Positions 53,555 to 62,798 are shown, counted from the stretch's first letter. The stretch: 64,000 nucleotides of DNA from Pedobacter sp014947265 (GCF_014947265.1 NZ_JADCNK010000001.1:186001-250000); one strand, 5' to 3'. Numbers and translations: made by a program. The notes: generated by a model not told the origin, from the letters alone.

Positions 53555-53599
53555 CAAAAGTATAAGCATAGTAAGGGCAATCCTTACGGAAAACCGTAA
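53555..53599 (-). promoter_or_regulatory. Regulon promoter 4: perfect dyad plus -7 element
   Basis: On the minus strand: TTACGG (53599-53594), N4 TTTT, CCGTAA (53589-53584), 21 nt, TACTTTTG (53562-53555), then ATCA. The two arms are exact complements. It drives the operon that runs from 53514 down to 42543. Confidence 0.82.
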
Positions 53600-54007
53600 A
53601 GGGAAAATTAAAGGCAATAAAATTTTGATTTAATTTTTAGAACCGAATGAAAGTGATGGAGCTCGAAAAAAGATATGCTTTAAACCAATACACATTTTAC
53701 TCATTCAATTAATAAGGCCTCACTGAGAAAGGAATAAGAATAGTATAGCGCATTTCATTTTCAATTGGTTTAAGGTTCGGGCTTAGAACAAAGACGTCCG
53801 GAAAATACAGAACGTTGCATTGAATCGAAAATATAATTACCGGTCTAAAACCAGGGTTACAAGGTAGTTATAAAAACGACCCCTGCCCATTTTTAAAACT
53901 TACAATCTTATGGTTACGCATTATACAGAAATATTTTTTAAATCACTCCCTTAAACAAAAAAAAGCCACCCAATTGAGCAGCTCTTATTCATCCGAAAGA
54001 AAAATTT
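53600..54007. other. Gap with weak terminator for the minus-strand gene at 54008
   Basis: No gene seen. Read on the minus strand, AGCTGCTC, AATT, GGGTGGCT (53983-53964) pair with several G-U pairs and are followed by about eight T, a plausible terminator. The rest is AT-rich without further structure. Confidence 0.5.
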
Positions 54008-54619
54008 CTATTTGGCTAAAACCATTGCATTTTGTTCGGCTTCCATCATCGCTTCAGAAGCATAGGATGCTGATTTAAGACTGGCAAAGTCAGCTAATTT
54101 TACATTATTCCTATTGCTTACAATCATTGTACTTTGGCCGGCAGTACCATTTAATTTTAATACAGCATCATCTTTAACAATGGTATATAAACTGCCTGCT
54201 GTAGTTTTAATTTTTGCTGTAGCACTTTGGCCCAAAAATAACTGAAGGTATTTTACATCAAAATTATTATTGGTTACTACAACCGATTGCCCATAAGCTT
54301 CTATTCTTTCTAAATCTTTTACGGTAATATTAAGTGTTACCTGACTGGTTTCTAATGAATTGATAAATAAGGTTTTTCCATCAGTGGTTACGGAGGTTTT
54401 TGCAGCATTGTAGTTGCTGGCACCGGCTACCTTTTGCTCTTCGCCTTGTGTTAAAACGATTTTCACATTCCCGCTTACCCAGATCCGGTTGAATGTTGAT
54501 AATGACGCAGTTTTTGTTTCTGTTTTAACGGGCTCAGCGGCTAAAGTTGCCATGGCAGACGAGGTGAATACTACTGCTGTTAATGCTGCTGCGAATAAGG
54601 TTTTTGCTAAAGTTTTCAT
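54008..54619 (-). CDS. Exported GIN-domain-like (DUF2807) protein
   Basis: 203 residues. Signal peptide (MKTLAKTLFAAALTAVVFTSSAMA). The mature part begins with TFNRIWVSGNVKIVLTQGEE, the usual entry of head-GIN domain proteins, then a run of beta strands (LNITVKDLERIEAYGQSVVV). These are bacterial adhesin-like beta-helix proteins with unknown role. It is unusual in being short and in ending with a Met/Ala-rich helix instead of the full second half. Single gene. Confidence 0.82.
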   Translation of the reverse strand: MKTLAKTLFAAALTAVVFTSSAMATLAAEPVKTETKTASLSTFNRIWVSGNVKIVLTQGEEQKVAGASNYNAAKTSVTTDGKTLFINSLETSQVTLNITVKDLERIEAYGQSVVVTNNNFDVKYLQLFLGQSATAKIKTTAGSLYTIVKDDAVLKLNGTAGQSTMIVSNRNNVKLADFASLKSASYASEAMMEAEQNAMVLAK

Positions 54620-54966
54620 ATCTTTTATATTTTAGGTTTTTGCTATTGTTTGTTATTAAGACGCAGCCATACCCCAAACGTTGCAGGCAAAAACCTTGTA
54701 TTATACCAGCGTTGGTAACCGCCAGACCAACGCCTGTAATTTCTAGACGAATGGGTGTTCGTTGTATAAGCTGAATGCATAAACCCAGCGGATGTGGTTA
54801 TACTTATCCTGGCCGCCAGCTTTATTTAAATTATGGAGATGCTCATTTTAATTGGTTGTTCACGCATTATGGACAAAGTGAATCTTCTCACTCTCGTATA
54901 CAGTATACCCTATGAGGTATACTTTCATACAAGAACCTAATCTGGCCTGGGAGGGAGGAAATTAAT
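54620..54966. other. Gap with an 8-bp hairpin
   Basis: GCGTTGGT (54709-54716) and ACCAACGC (54726-54733) form a hairpin with a 9-nt loop. No gene, RNA gene or tRNA could be supported here. Confidence 0.4.
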
Positions 54967-56097
54967 TTATGGATGTATAATTTTATCTGCAAGGGCTATC
55001 AGTTCGTTCTGGGTGGATGGATCTGCCTGGTTAGAAAGCAAAACAATACCTGAGTTCAACTCCGGGTAGTAGACCATATAGCTGCTAAAGCCTAAGCTTC
55101 CGCCAGTATGGGAGATGCTGCGTTTACCGGTGCCTGTTTTTCTGATTTTCCAGTTCAGGGCAATTGCCCCATCTTCCACCTTTCCAAAGGTTGGCTGGTG
55201 GGCTAACTTAACTGCAGGATTTTCTTCGTTGAGCTGGTAAGCCATGTACTTTAACATGTCCGAACTGGTAGAGGCAATGCTGGCTGCCACCCGTAAAGCC
55301 TCCCAATTGATGACAGGCATCTGGCGTCCTTTACCGTCGTAACCTTTTGCCATTTCCCGCGGCAACTTTCCCGGCCCTAATAGTAAAGTATTTTTCATTT
55401 TAAGCGGCCGGGATATATATTTCTTCAAAAGATTCTGAAAAGAATCCTGGTATACTTCTTCCATAATATAACCAAGCAGCTGGGCGGCTGTATTACAGTG
55501 GCGGCTAACGCTTCCCGGCATTACTTGTAATTTAACGTTGTGCAAATCCCTGTAAAGGTCTTGCCTGCTATAAACCGAGTGTACCGAATCTAAGATAAAT
55601 GGTATCGAATCCGGATGGGCCTTTGAGAAGAGGTCTTTTTCTGGCATCCAGTTGGGTAGTCCGGAAGTAAGGTTGACCAGGTTCAGGAGGGTGATCGGTG
55701 TTCCGTTATAATTTAGATTGGGATAACCTTCTTTGAGGTACTTGCGGATATCATCATTAAGGGTCACCTTTTTTTCGAGAACAGCCTGGGCAAGCAGGGC
55801 AGCGCCAAAGGTTTTGGTAATTGACGCAAGTTCGTAGACCGTATTTCCCGTTGGCAATACAGGTCTGTCTAATCGGGTGGAGCCATAATTGTAGAGATAT
55901 GGTGTTCCGTTTTGGATGATCCCAATGGACATGCCTACCCTGGCATTATTTTTCATAAATATCGAAGCAGATTGTTCTACAACTGAATCCAGCTTGCTTT
56001 TCAACCTATTATCGCTGGCTACTTTGCTACTGTTTTTTTGGGCAAAGCAGAAAGATAAGTGCATCAGAAAGATTAAAAACAGGCTTGCTTTTTTCAT
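54967..56097 (-). CDS. Serine hydrolase of beta-lactamase class C type
   Basis: 376 residues. Signal peptide (MKKASLFLIFLMHLSFCFA). Ser92-x-x-Lys95 (SITK) is the nucleophile pair and His330-Thr-Gly-Gly (HTGG) stands for the KTG box. The second element, normally Tyr-x-Asn, reads His200-Cys-Asn, so the usual general-base Tyr is replaced. Family members are peptidases, esterases or beta-lactamases in the periplasm; with Tyr changed, an esterase-like or altered mechanism is possible. Single gene. Confidence 0.9.
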   Translation of the reverse strand: MKKASLFLIFLMHLSFCFAQKNSSKVASDNRLKSKLDSVVEQSASIFMKNNARVGMSIGIIQNGTPYLYNYGSTRLDRPVLPTGNTVYELASITKTFGAALLAQAVLEKKVTLNDDIRKYLKEGYPNLNYNGTPITLLNLVNLTSGLPNWMPEKDLFSKAHPDSIPFILDSVHSVYSRQDLYRDLHNVKLQVMPGSVSRHCNTAAQLLGYIMEEVYQDSFQNLLKKYISRPLKMKNTLLLGPGKLPREMAKGYDGKGRQMPVINWEALRVAASIASTSSDMLKYMAYQLNEENPAVKLAHQPTFGKVEDGAIALNWKIRKTGTGKRSISHTGGSLGFSSYMVYYPELNSGIVLLSNQADPSTQNELIALADKIIHP

Positions 56098-56818
56098 GTG
56101 CTGGTTTGGGTTTTTTGAATAAGACGCCGGAGATGGACAAATGGTTGCACGGCCGATGAAGGTTTAAAGGTTTTTAGCAACCATTTCGTTGTTCTGATTT
56201 TGTAAGACCAGTTATGCTGCTTTTAGTATGCACATTAAAGATAATCGAGGCAGCTGAATACCAGACCAAAAAGATGAGGCCGCTAACGAAAAACTTACTT
56301 TTATTGGAGAATGCTTATATTTTCTGAAAGTTTTTTTAAAAAAAAGACCTTAAACATTTCACTTACAGCCTTTTATACATTTTGTTGATGTTTATAGTGG
56401 TCCCGACGAAGCCAGAACAAGCTTTATTTATATTACGAAATAAAAACTTTAGTGCCAAACCGAATATGCGTTGATAATAGGATCAGAATTGATCACTGTC
56501 ACTTATTTATTTTAAAAAGTAATTAGCCAATGACTAATACATCAAGAACTTTTCAATGGGGTTGATGGAAAGGGCTAAAGACTTTCGTAGAAGTAGAACC
56601 TATAGCATATTTATTAACGACTTAAGCAAACAAAAGTTGACCCGAATTACTCATAATAGTAGTAGTTTCTTAAAAGTAGAGGAACAACGTATTTAAGTAT
56701 AGACGTTTGCAGTTATATTTTTTGCAAAGTTTAGGAAATTATTTATACGTAAAACTTCTTGTAATTCTACAATTTTATTTAATTTAACGTTACAAACTCC
56801 AAATACTTAATAGACACT
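56098..56818. other. 720-bp gap before the radical SAM RiPP locus
   Basis: AT-rich with many stops in all frames; I see no gene. Base composition becomes visibly richer in A and T from here to about 62000, compared with the thi or lan genes. Confidence 0.5.
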
Positions 56819-58720
56819 ATGAATTCTATAAAATATGTTTTAGCAAATAATAGAAATATTAAGGGGTGTTTCGTGGTTTTAATTGTAATGATGGCCTTTT
56901 TTTCTAAAAGTCAGGTCGCTTTCAGCCAAATCAAAATTTTCTCCAAGCAAAGTACTTTTCGGACACAGCTTGATTTACTTGCATTTGCTGAACAAAAACA
57001 TGCCATAAAAAATGAATATATTTTTTTCCCACTTCTAGAAAGTTACACCGATAGTACTATTAAAAAAGCTTTGGTAATAGGTAGTACGCATTCTTTAAGC
57101 AAAGGTTTAGTGAAGCCTATGATAACAGTGTTATTTGATAAGCATCCATTTCCAGCCAAACTTGACAGCCATCTGTACCTAAACTATTATGCCGAAAACA
57201 TTTCCAGTATATCAGTTGAGCTTACTAGTGACAAGGATTCTTTATACAAGTATATTGTCCAAGTAGAATCTGACAGGTATTCCGGCCCATTGTTATTTTC
57301 TATGCAGAATTGGATTAAAAAAAATCAAGAAGTTAACATTAGAAAAATTAGTTTGAGGGCTGTTGAAAAGAATAAGGGTAAGCCGTTCAAACTCGCTGTT
57401 GGGGAATTAAAGATTAAGAAAATATTTAATTCAAATCAGCCGGCTAAAGGCTATTTCTTTTATGAGTTTACTGAAGACCCTGTGAATAATTCTCCCTCCT
57501 ATTCCTATGCCGACTTTGGTGATGTATATCCCCTTAAATCATTTACAATATTTCGCGATATCAATGCCCAAAATTATTATGTTGAAAGTGGCGATAAGGA
57601 TTTCAAAATAGTCGAAAAGCAGACGCTGGCAATGCTTTCATATACAGTGAAGAAATATCCTTATTTTCTAGAAAAAGGAATAAATAAGAGACGGATTTTA
57701 TCGATTGTAGATTCGGTCATAACAAGTATAAATATGTCATTCCAAGAAAAAGTGAATAACATGGATCAAATTATTGAATCTCTGAATGATAGACACTTCG
57801 ATTTGGTCCGAAACACCAATGACAAGTTAAATATACCTCTGTATATTAGAGAGATTAATGGAGAATTTATTGTGGTTGGCATTTTTGATCCAGTTATCAA
57901 AGACAAGGTGTCAGTAGGGGATCGAGTACTTAAAGTAGAAGATGTAGTTCTAAGAGAGGTGAAAAGCTTTTCAGCACAAGAGCAGATAGTAAAATTTGCT
58001 GATCGAACCCGAATGGACTCTGTAACGTTGCTTATTCAAGATCATATAGGAAAGCAAAAAAACGTAACATTACACTTTTCTAATAAGATAGAGATACCAA
58101 AAAATTATAAACCAATCCATTGCGAAACTAGAATTTATGAAGATGCTGTTTACTTTAGGTTTAATACATGGGATGCTAAAACCTGGACAACATTTTATAA
58201 TTATCGTGATGAAATACTTAATAAGAAAAATATAATATTTGACCTTCGTGGTAATCCAGGAGGCTCGGAAGCAGAGGCATATCGTCTATTCTCTTGTTTT
58301 ATAGAAAAGGAAATTGCAGCTAGCAATAGCGTCTACACATTTGAAAATGGTGTTAAAAAAATTGCAACTAATATAGTTAAGCCTAATCCGCATCTCAATC
58401 TTACAAAAAAAAGTGTTAAAATATTAATTGATAAAAATACAGCTTGTGCTTCAGAAATTTTTATTTCATTAATGAAAAAATATGGTGGGGCTATTCTTGT
58501 TGGGAATGAATCTTCCATGGGATCTTATTCAAGTGCGGAGTTTTTTTATCTACCTTTTGATCTAACTTTAAGAGCCAACGTTGTTACACAGTTTTACATA
58601 CCAGAGATGCAATTTATAGAACAAAAAGGTATTGAGCCAGATATATATGTTCCCTTCTACACCTTTTCTGATCTATATCCTTATGATGACAAAATTTTAA
58701 AATATGCATTAAAAAAATAA
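56819..58720 (+). CDS. S41-peptidase-like exported protein with altered catalytic residues
   Basis: 633 residues. Signal or anchor helix at about 15-36 (CFVVLIVMMAFFSKSQVAF), a long N-terminal region, a PDZ-like part near 335-395 (IYIREINGEFIVVGIFDPVI, GDRVLKVEDVVL) and a tail-specific-protease domain (DLRGNPGGSEAEAYRLF, LIDKNTACASEIFISLM, GIEPDIYVP). The nucleophile position in TASASE is Cys543 (TACASE), and the Lys of the following GxxTxGKG is lost (GNESSMGSY). It may be a Cys-type peptidase or inactive. It precedes the peptide precursor by 83 bp and may process or bind it. Confidence 0.82.
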   Translation: MNSIKYVLANNRNIKGCFVVLIVMMAFFSKSQVAFSQIKIFSKQSTFRTQLDLLAFAEQKHAIKNEYIFFPLLESYTDSTIKKALVIGSTHSLSKGLVKPMITVLFDKHPFPAKLDSHLYLNYYAENISSISVELTSDKDSLYKYIVQVESDRYSGPLLFSMQNWIKKNQEVNIRKISLRAVEKNKGKPFKLAVGELKIKKIFNSNQPAKGYFFYEFTEDPVNNSPSYSYADFGDVYPLKSFTIFRDINAQNYYVESGDKDFKIVEKQTLAMLSYTVKKYPYFLEKGINKRRILSIVDSVITSINMSFQEKVNNMDQIIESLNDRHFDLVRNTNDKLNIPLYIREINGEFIVVGIFDPVIKDKVSVGDRVLKVEDVVLREVKSFSAQEQIVKFADRTRMDSVTLLIQDHIGKQKNVTLHFSNKIEIPKNYKPIHCETRIYEDAVYFRFNTWDAKTWTTFYNYRDEILNKKNIIFDLRGNPGGSEAEAYRLFSCFIEKEIAASNSVYTFENGVKKIATNIVKPNPHLNLTKKSVKILIDKNTACASEIFISLMKKYGGAILVGNESSMGSYSSAEFFYLPFDLTLRANVVTQFYIPEMQFIEQKGIEPDIYVPFYTFSDLYPYDDKILKYALKK

Positions 58721-58803
58721 AAAAAATTTGGTTTTTATTTATTTAATTACCTATATTAGAGCAACATAACATAATCTAAATATAAATCTTAATCAGAAAA
58801 AAC

Positions 58804-59001
58804 ATGGAAAAAAAGATCAAAATCAGAGATTTGATTGTTAAACAAGAAAACTCAAAAAGCGAATTTGAAAAGATGGCTGTTCCTTATTGCAATTCTGGAT
58901 ATTCTGCTGGTGCAAGTGGCGGTGCATCTTGTGCTAGCGGTTATTCCAGTAACCTCTGGTGCGTTAGTAATGCCGACTCCCCTGAAGAAGTTCTTTTTTA
59001 G
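58804..59001 (+). CDS. Ser/Gly/Cys-rich RiPP precursor peptide
   Basis: 65 residues. The charged leader (MEKKIKIRDLIVKQENSKSE) lacks a signal peptide. The core from about Ala25 reads AVPYCNSGYSAGASGGASCA then SGYSSNLWCVSN and an acidic tail. It has Cys at 29, 43 and 53, three Tyr, one Trp and many Ser/Gly. A strong terminator follows, then a radical SAM-SPASM gene, the classic precursor-maturase order. Possible products are thioether (sactipeptide/ranthipeptide) or aromatic cross-links such as at Tyr-Cys-Asn or Trp-Cys-Val; I cannot choose. Confidence 0.8.
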   Translation: MEKKIKIRDLIVKQENSKSEFEKMAVPYCNSGYSAGASGGASCASGYSSNLWCVSNADSPEEVLF

Positions 59002-59020
59002 TTAACAAAGGAATTAGATT

Positions 59021-59050
59021 AGGATCACAATCAAATTGTGATCCTTTTTT
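59021..59050 (+). terminator. Intrinsic terminator after RiPP precursor
   Basis: AGGATCACAAT (59021-59031), loop CAA, ATTGTGATCCT (59035-59045) and then T-run to 59050. A perfect 11-bp stem. It allows high precursor mRNA with partial read-through into the maturase. Confidence 0.92.
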
Positions 59051-59112
59051 AGTTAAAACAGAAACTCATATTGCAAACTATACTAACATTGTAACCGTAA
59101 AAAATATTTTTT

Positions 59113-60498
59113 ATGCTACCAAATTTAAAATTGAGCTATTACAATCATTTTGTTCCCATTGAAAACCGTCAGGTGTTTGTTATCTATAATACTTTCTCTG
59201 GATCAATGTTGGAATTAGAATGGGATTTAGGGACTCGTATCTCTAAAATGAATAGTATGGAGATACACTTTCTTGAGGATGAAATCATTGATAGACTTTT
59301 ACAACATGGAATGATTGTAGATAATGCATTTAATGAATTCAATGCTATATTTAATTCTGCTGAACGAAACAGGGCTGATATACAGGATTCGGAGATTTTA
59401 TTTATGGTTATCTCCCCAACTAACTCATGCAATATGAGCTGCCCATACTGCTTTCAAGGGGATAAGAGTATTAAGGCAGGAGATACTAAGTATCTGAGTG
59501 AAGAAAATATTGAACATTTAAAAGCATATGTTAACACAACAATTGCAACAACCAAAATAAAAAAAATAGCCATTGAATGGTTTGGTGGAGAGCCGCTAAT
59601 TAAATCTAACATCATTGAGGAGTTTTCAGAGTATGTAATAAACCTTGCTAACAAAAACTCCATCTTATATGAGGCTAGTATTATAACTAACGGCGTACTA
59701 CTAAATGAAAAGAACTACGACATATTGGAAAAGTCGAAAGTTAGAAAAATCCAGATTACGATTGATGGAAATAAAGAAATGCATGATTCTGTCCGCTATT
59801 TAAATAATGGAAAGGGTACTTATCAAAAGATTCTGGACAACTTAAAAAATATTCCAAAACACAAATTTTATTTTATTTTAAGAATTAATGGTGATAAGCG
59901 CGTTTTCGATAAGTTAGAGGGACTATTTGAGGATTTGGAAGCCATGGAGATTTGGCCGCAAAGAAATGATGAAATTCAATTCGACTGGTCGCCAAAGTTT
60001 TTCAACGTTACGGGTTTTAATGAGGAGAAGGCCTTTTACTATACAAGCTACGAATATCAGAAGTCACGTGAGGATTTTGCAAAGCTAAAAATTTCTAGAT
60101 ATAATAAATGGGCCTCAAATAATGCTAGAAATAGCAAAACTTTAACATATGCCTTGCCAGAGCCTGCAAAGTTTTATTGCGCTACTGTAGAAAGTCCATA
60201 TTCTATTTCATTAGATGATGGGGGGTTTATTCATAAATGTTATAATACCGTAAATGATAAATCCAAGAGGATACAACATATCTCGGACTTCGACCCATAT
60301 GGAGCCGGAACAGATTATTATATGAATTTTGACAAAACTAAGGTTGCTGATTGTAGTACTTGCAAGGTTTTGCCTATCTGTGAAGAAAATTGTAATATGA
60401 GATTTGTAACAAACGCGGAAAGTAAGATTTGCTCAAGCTGGAAATATTTCATGAATGAACGGATATCAGCGATTTATGAAAAAAACTTTGCTGATTAA
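59113..60498 (+). CDS. Radical SAM/SPASM peptide maturase
   Basis: 461 residues. The first 85 residues may be a precursor-recognition-like domain. The radical SAM core has Cys106, Cys110 and Cys113 (SCNMSCPYCFQG) and WFGGEPL. A SPASM region at the C terminus is Cys-rich (DCSTCKVLPICEENCNMRF, KICSSWK) and should hold one or two extra Fe-S clusters. It modifies the peptide encoded at 58804, most likely by thioether or C-C bond formation. The next gene overlaps its end. Confidence 0.92.
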   Translation: MLPNLKLSYYNHFVPIENRQVFVIYNTFSGSMLELEWDLGTRISKMNSMEIHFLEDEIIDRLLQHGMIVDNAFNEFNAIFNSAERNRADIQDSEILFMVISPTNSCNMSCPYCFQGDKSIKAGDTKYLSEENIEHLKAYVNTTIATTKIKKIAIEWFGGEPLIKSNIIEEFSEYVINLANKNSILYEASIITNGVLLNEKNYDILEKSKVRKIQITIDGNKEMHDSVRYLNNGKGTYQKILDNLKNIPKHKFYFILRINGDKRVFDKLEGLFEDLEAMEIWPQRNDEIQFDWSPKFFNVTGFNEEKAFYYTSYEYQKSREDFAKLKISRYNKWASNNARNSKTLTYALPEPAKFYCATVESPYSISLDDGGFIHKCYNTVNDKSKRIQHISDFDPYGAGTDYYMNFDKTKVADCSTCKVLPICEENCNMRFVTNAESKICSSWKYFMNERISAIYEKNFAD

Positions 60499-61150
60499 AC
60501 ATAAAGCCTATTCTAATAGGCAAGATATTCATTATCCCTTATTTTATTATATAATTCTTAATCGTGATTTGTCCTTTGAAGAAGTTGATCATGTTAAGGA
60601 ACAGTTTTCTGGAAGGAAAGAATACAGACGTATTGGGCAAGCAAATATAAAGGATAAAAATACCAAGAGCCACACTATCTTGGCTGTAATTGAGGAAGCG
60701 GAGGCTAAAGAATATGATTTTATAATCCTATGCAAAAACTATCATGACTTTCCACCCTCGTATAATAGCAAGTTTTTCGAAAATTGCTTATTACAGGCAA
60801 ATAGTATTGGTGCAAATGTATTGCTCGGGGGCGCAACCGGATTTGTTGACAGCGTTAAAATCATAGATAATTTGTTTTGGATAGATTTTTTTGCAGACTC
60901 GACATTTATTATTATCTATAAAAGATTTTACAAAAATTTGGCCAGTTTGGTGAGAAATAATTCTTTGCAGAGCATTGAAAGAATTATATCTGATAATGCG
61001 AATAATATTATGCTGACTTATCCATTTATATCTTTTCCCAGAGAATTTCAAAATTCGAAGTCTAATACTTTTAAGGAGTATTATCTTAGTGAGCGAGCAT
61101 TAACGATTATTGGCAATGCCTATAACTATTTAAAAATAAGACGCTATTAA
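60476..61150 (+). CDS. Glycosyltransferase-like protein of the RiPP locus
   Basis: Start chosen at ATG 60476 (MKKTLLIKHKAYSN); an ATG at 60455 is also in frame. 224 residues with an alternating alpha/beta pattern close to family-25-type (LPS) glycosyltransferases (FYYIILNRDLSFEEV, ANVLLGGATGFVDSVKII, FIIIYKRFY). The usual Glu-Asp acidic site is not obvious (ILCKNYHDF). It overlaps the maturase gene by 23 bp, so they are coupled; it may glycosylate the peptide. Assignment to this family is tentative. Confidence 0.65.
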   Translation: MKKTLLIKHKAYSNRQDIHYPLFYYIILNRDLSFEEVDHVKEQFSGRKEYRRIGQANIKDKNTKSHTILAVIEEAEAKEYDFIILCKNYHDFPPSYNSKFFENCLLQANSIGANVLLGGATGFVDSVKIIDNLFWIDFFADSTFIIIYKRFYKNLASLVRNNSLQSIERIISDNANNIMLTYPFISFPREFQNSKSNTFKEYYLSERALTIIGNAYNYLKIRRY

Positions 61151-61229
61151 CGCAGTAATACTTACAAGTAAATCTTATGTCTATTGAAGCAATACATATT
61201 GATTTACCAACAGTTTAACGCTAGAGTAT

Positions 61230-61895
61230 TTAACTAATATTTATATCTTTTAGCAATCGCAAAAAAGTTTCAGACTTGAGCCTTTCTGTTTTATCAATTT
61301 TTTGCATTGTATTGGCAATCATGCCTGCAACTTTTGCGCTTGCGAAGCTAGTTGCCTGCACTATAGGATTTGTGAAATAAAATGCGTTCAGTAGAATATC
61401 TACATCTGAATTGAAACAATAAATTATCTTGTTTTTATCTGGCTTATAGGTAAGCCCTACGCCATATACCGCAGGATGAGACGCAGGAAAGCAGCGTAAG
61501 TGATCTTGGTGAGCAGGAGATATAATAGGTATATTTAGATTATGTGCTCGATACAACACTTTATTAAGATGTGATGATATTTTACGTGTTCTAATACCCA
61601 AACTTATATTTATGAGGTCGACTTTTTCTTCCAAACATTTTTCAATAGCAGCGATTAGTACCTGTTCATGTACAAAATATTGATCTGAAATTATTTTTAC
61701 TATAAGAAAGTTTAGGCTTGGACACTCTTCCTTTATTATGGTATAACATATTGTGCCATGACCAAACGTATCTCCAACAACATCTCTGTCAAGTTTAATA
61801 GTACCGTCGTCATCCTTGTAAAGGAATATACTCTCTATGCTTTCGTGAACATCACAATTCAAACCCGTGTCGATTATACCAATTCTTAAAGCCAT
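61230..61895 (-). CDS. Compact subtilisin-like (S8) serine peptidase
   Basis: 221 residues, much smaller than most subtilases, with no signal peptide or propeptide, so cytoplasmic. Catalytic Asp9 (GIIDTG), His46 (FGHGT) and Ser183 (ATSFASA) are present in order. The oxyanion-hole Asn of the usual A-G-N block is Gln130 (SPAHQD). It converges on the RiPP genes and is a candidate for leader removal, like subtilases of other RiPP clusters; the link is inferred from position. Confidence 0.85.
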   Translation of the reverse strand: MALRIGIIDTGLNCDVHESIESIFLYKDDDGTIKLDRDVVGDTFGHGTICYTIIKEECPSLNFLIVKIISDQYFVHEQVLIAAIEKCLEEKVDLINISLGIRTRKISSHLNKVLYRAHNLNIPIISPAHQDHLRCFPASHPAVYGVGLTYKPDKNKIIYCFNSDVDILLNAFYFTNPIVQATSFASAKVAGMIANTMQKIDKTERLKSETFLRLLKDINIS

Positions 61896-61988
61896 AATTT
61901 GCCAGGTAATAGCATGGACATCAACTTATTAATTTTAGTAAAAATATACCACTGATAACAATTGCTCATTTCGCTATGTTTAGTCTTT

Positions 61989-62786
61989 TCAGAATAATGC
62001 CTTCTTCTTTATTAAATTTTTTATATTGCCCCAGCTAGCTGTAAGTTCTTCTATTTTGCTTTTATAGCTTAAATTTGATAAGGACTTGGGTTGCTTACTG
62101 TTGGCACCTTCTATCAAGGTGTCTACCGTCTCAGTATTCACATTAACGGCAAACCAAGTAATATGCTCATAGGGCAAAACTGCCCCAAGAATCATTCCTG
62201 GCAATCCATAGATCGATTCAGGACCATCTGAGCTTTGTATATCAGTTGTATAAAAAGCTACAACATAAATAGAATCCATTATAAGCGCATTAGCTCGACG
62301 ACATTCAAATCCAGCAATTTCTCTGGTTTCATCCGTTATCTTCCATTTTATATGGCGCAGAGTATCTGAAATTAAAAATTTTGACGCAAAAACTTCCTTC
62401 TCCCATTGAGCAATCCTTTTCTTTGTATTTTTCTGAACTCGATTATTATATCCACACATAACAAACCACTCATCATTAGAAGCTGGGGTAACTTGTTTTG
62501 ACTCACTAGGATAATAAAAAGAAGAATCCCCTTTAAATTTTAAGGTAAAGATGCTTGATTTAAATTTTGGTTGAGAAGAAATATAACTTTGGTAAGCCTC
62601 ATCCTTAATACCATTAAGACTGCGCATTTCTTCCATTAAGAATTCCGAGTTCATCTTTCTTTCATAAGTTATCGTGCCAGAATTCCATTGACCTACCGAA
62701 TTAAATGGTATACCAGTAAATAAAAATAGAATCACTTTTAAAATGTTTTTCTTCTGGATAATAGATAAAGTTAATTTTACGCTCAT
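61989..62786 (-). CDS. GLPGLI family protein
   Basis: 265 residues. N-terminal signal (ILKVILFLFTGIPFNSVGQ), and the family signature in the form SIYGLPGMILGAV near residue 190, with the preceding ECRRANA block. These are exported Bacteroidota proteins of unknown function, nearly always next to an outer-membrane barrel gene, as here (13 bp downstream of it). Confidence 0.9.
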   Translation of the reverse strand: MSVKLTLSIIQKKNILKVILFLFTGIPFNSVGQWNSGTITYERKMNSEFLMEEMRSLNGIKDEAYQSYISSQPKFKSSIFTLKFKGDSSFYYPSESKQVTPASNDEWFVMCGYNNRVQKNTKKRIAQWEKEVFASKFLISDTLRHIKWKITDETREIAGFECRRANALIMDSIYVVAFYTTDIQSSDGPESIYGLPGMILGAVLPYEHITWFAVNVNTETVDTLIEGANSKQPKSLSNLSYKSKIEELTASWGNIKNLIKKKALF

Positions 62787-62798
62787 AAAAATATCCTC

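Noticed and set aside
54661..54740. tRNA-like fold suggested by paired GCGTTGGT and ACCAACGC
   Set aside because: Only one stem is present; no acceptor stem, T-loop or anticodon arm can be drawn.
61177..61218. 13-codon frame between the glycosyltransferase-like gene and the S8 gene
   Set aside because: Too short to judge and without a start signal or motif.
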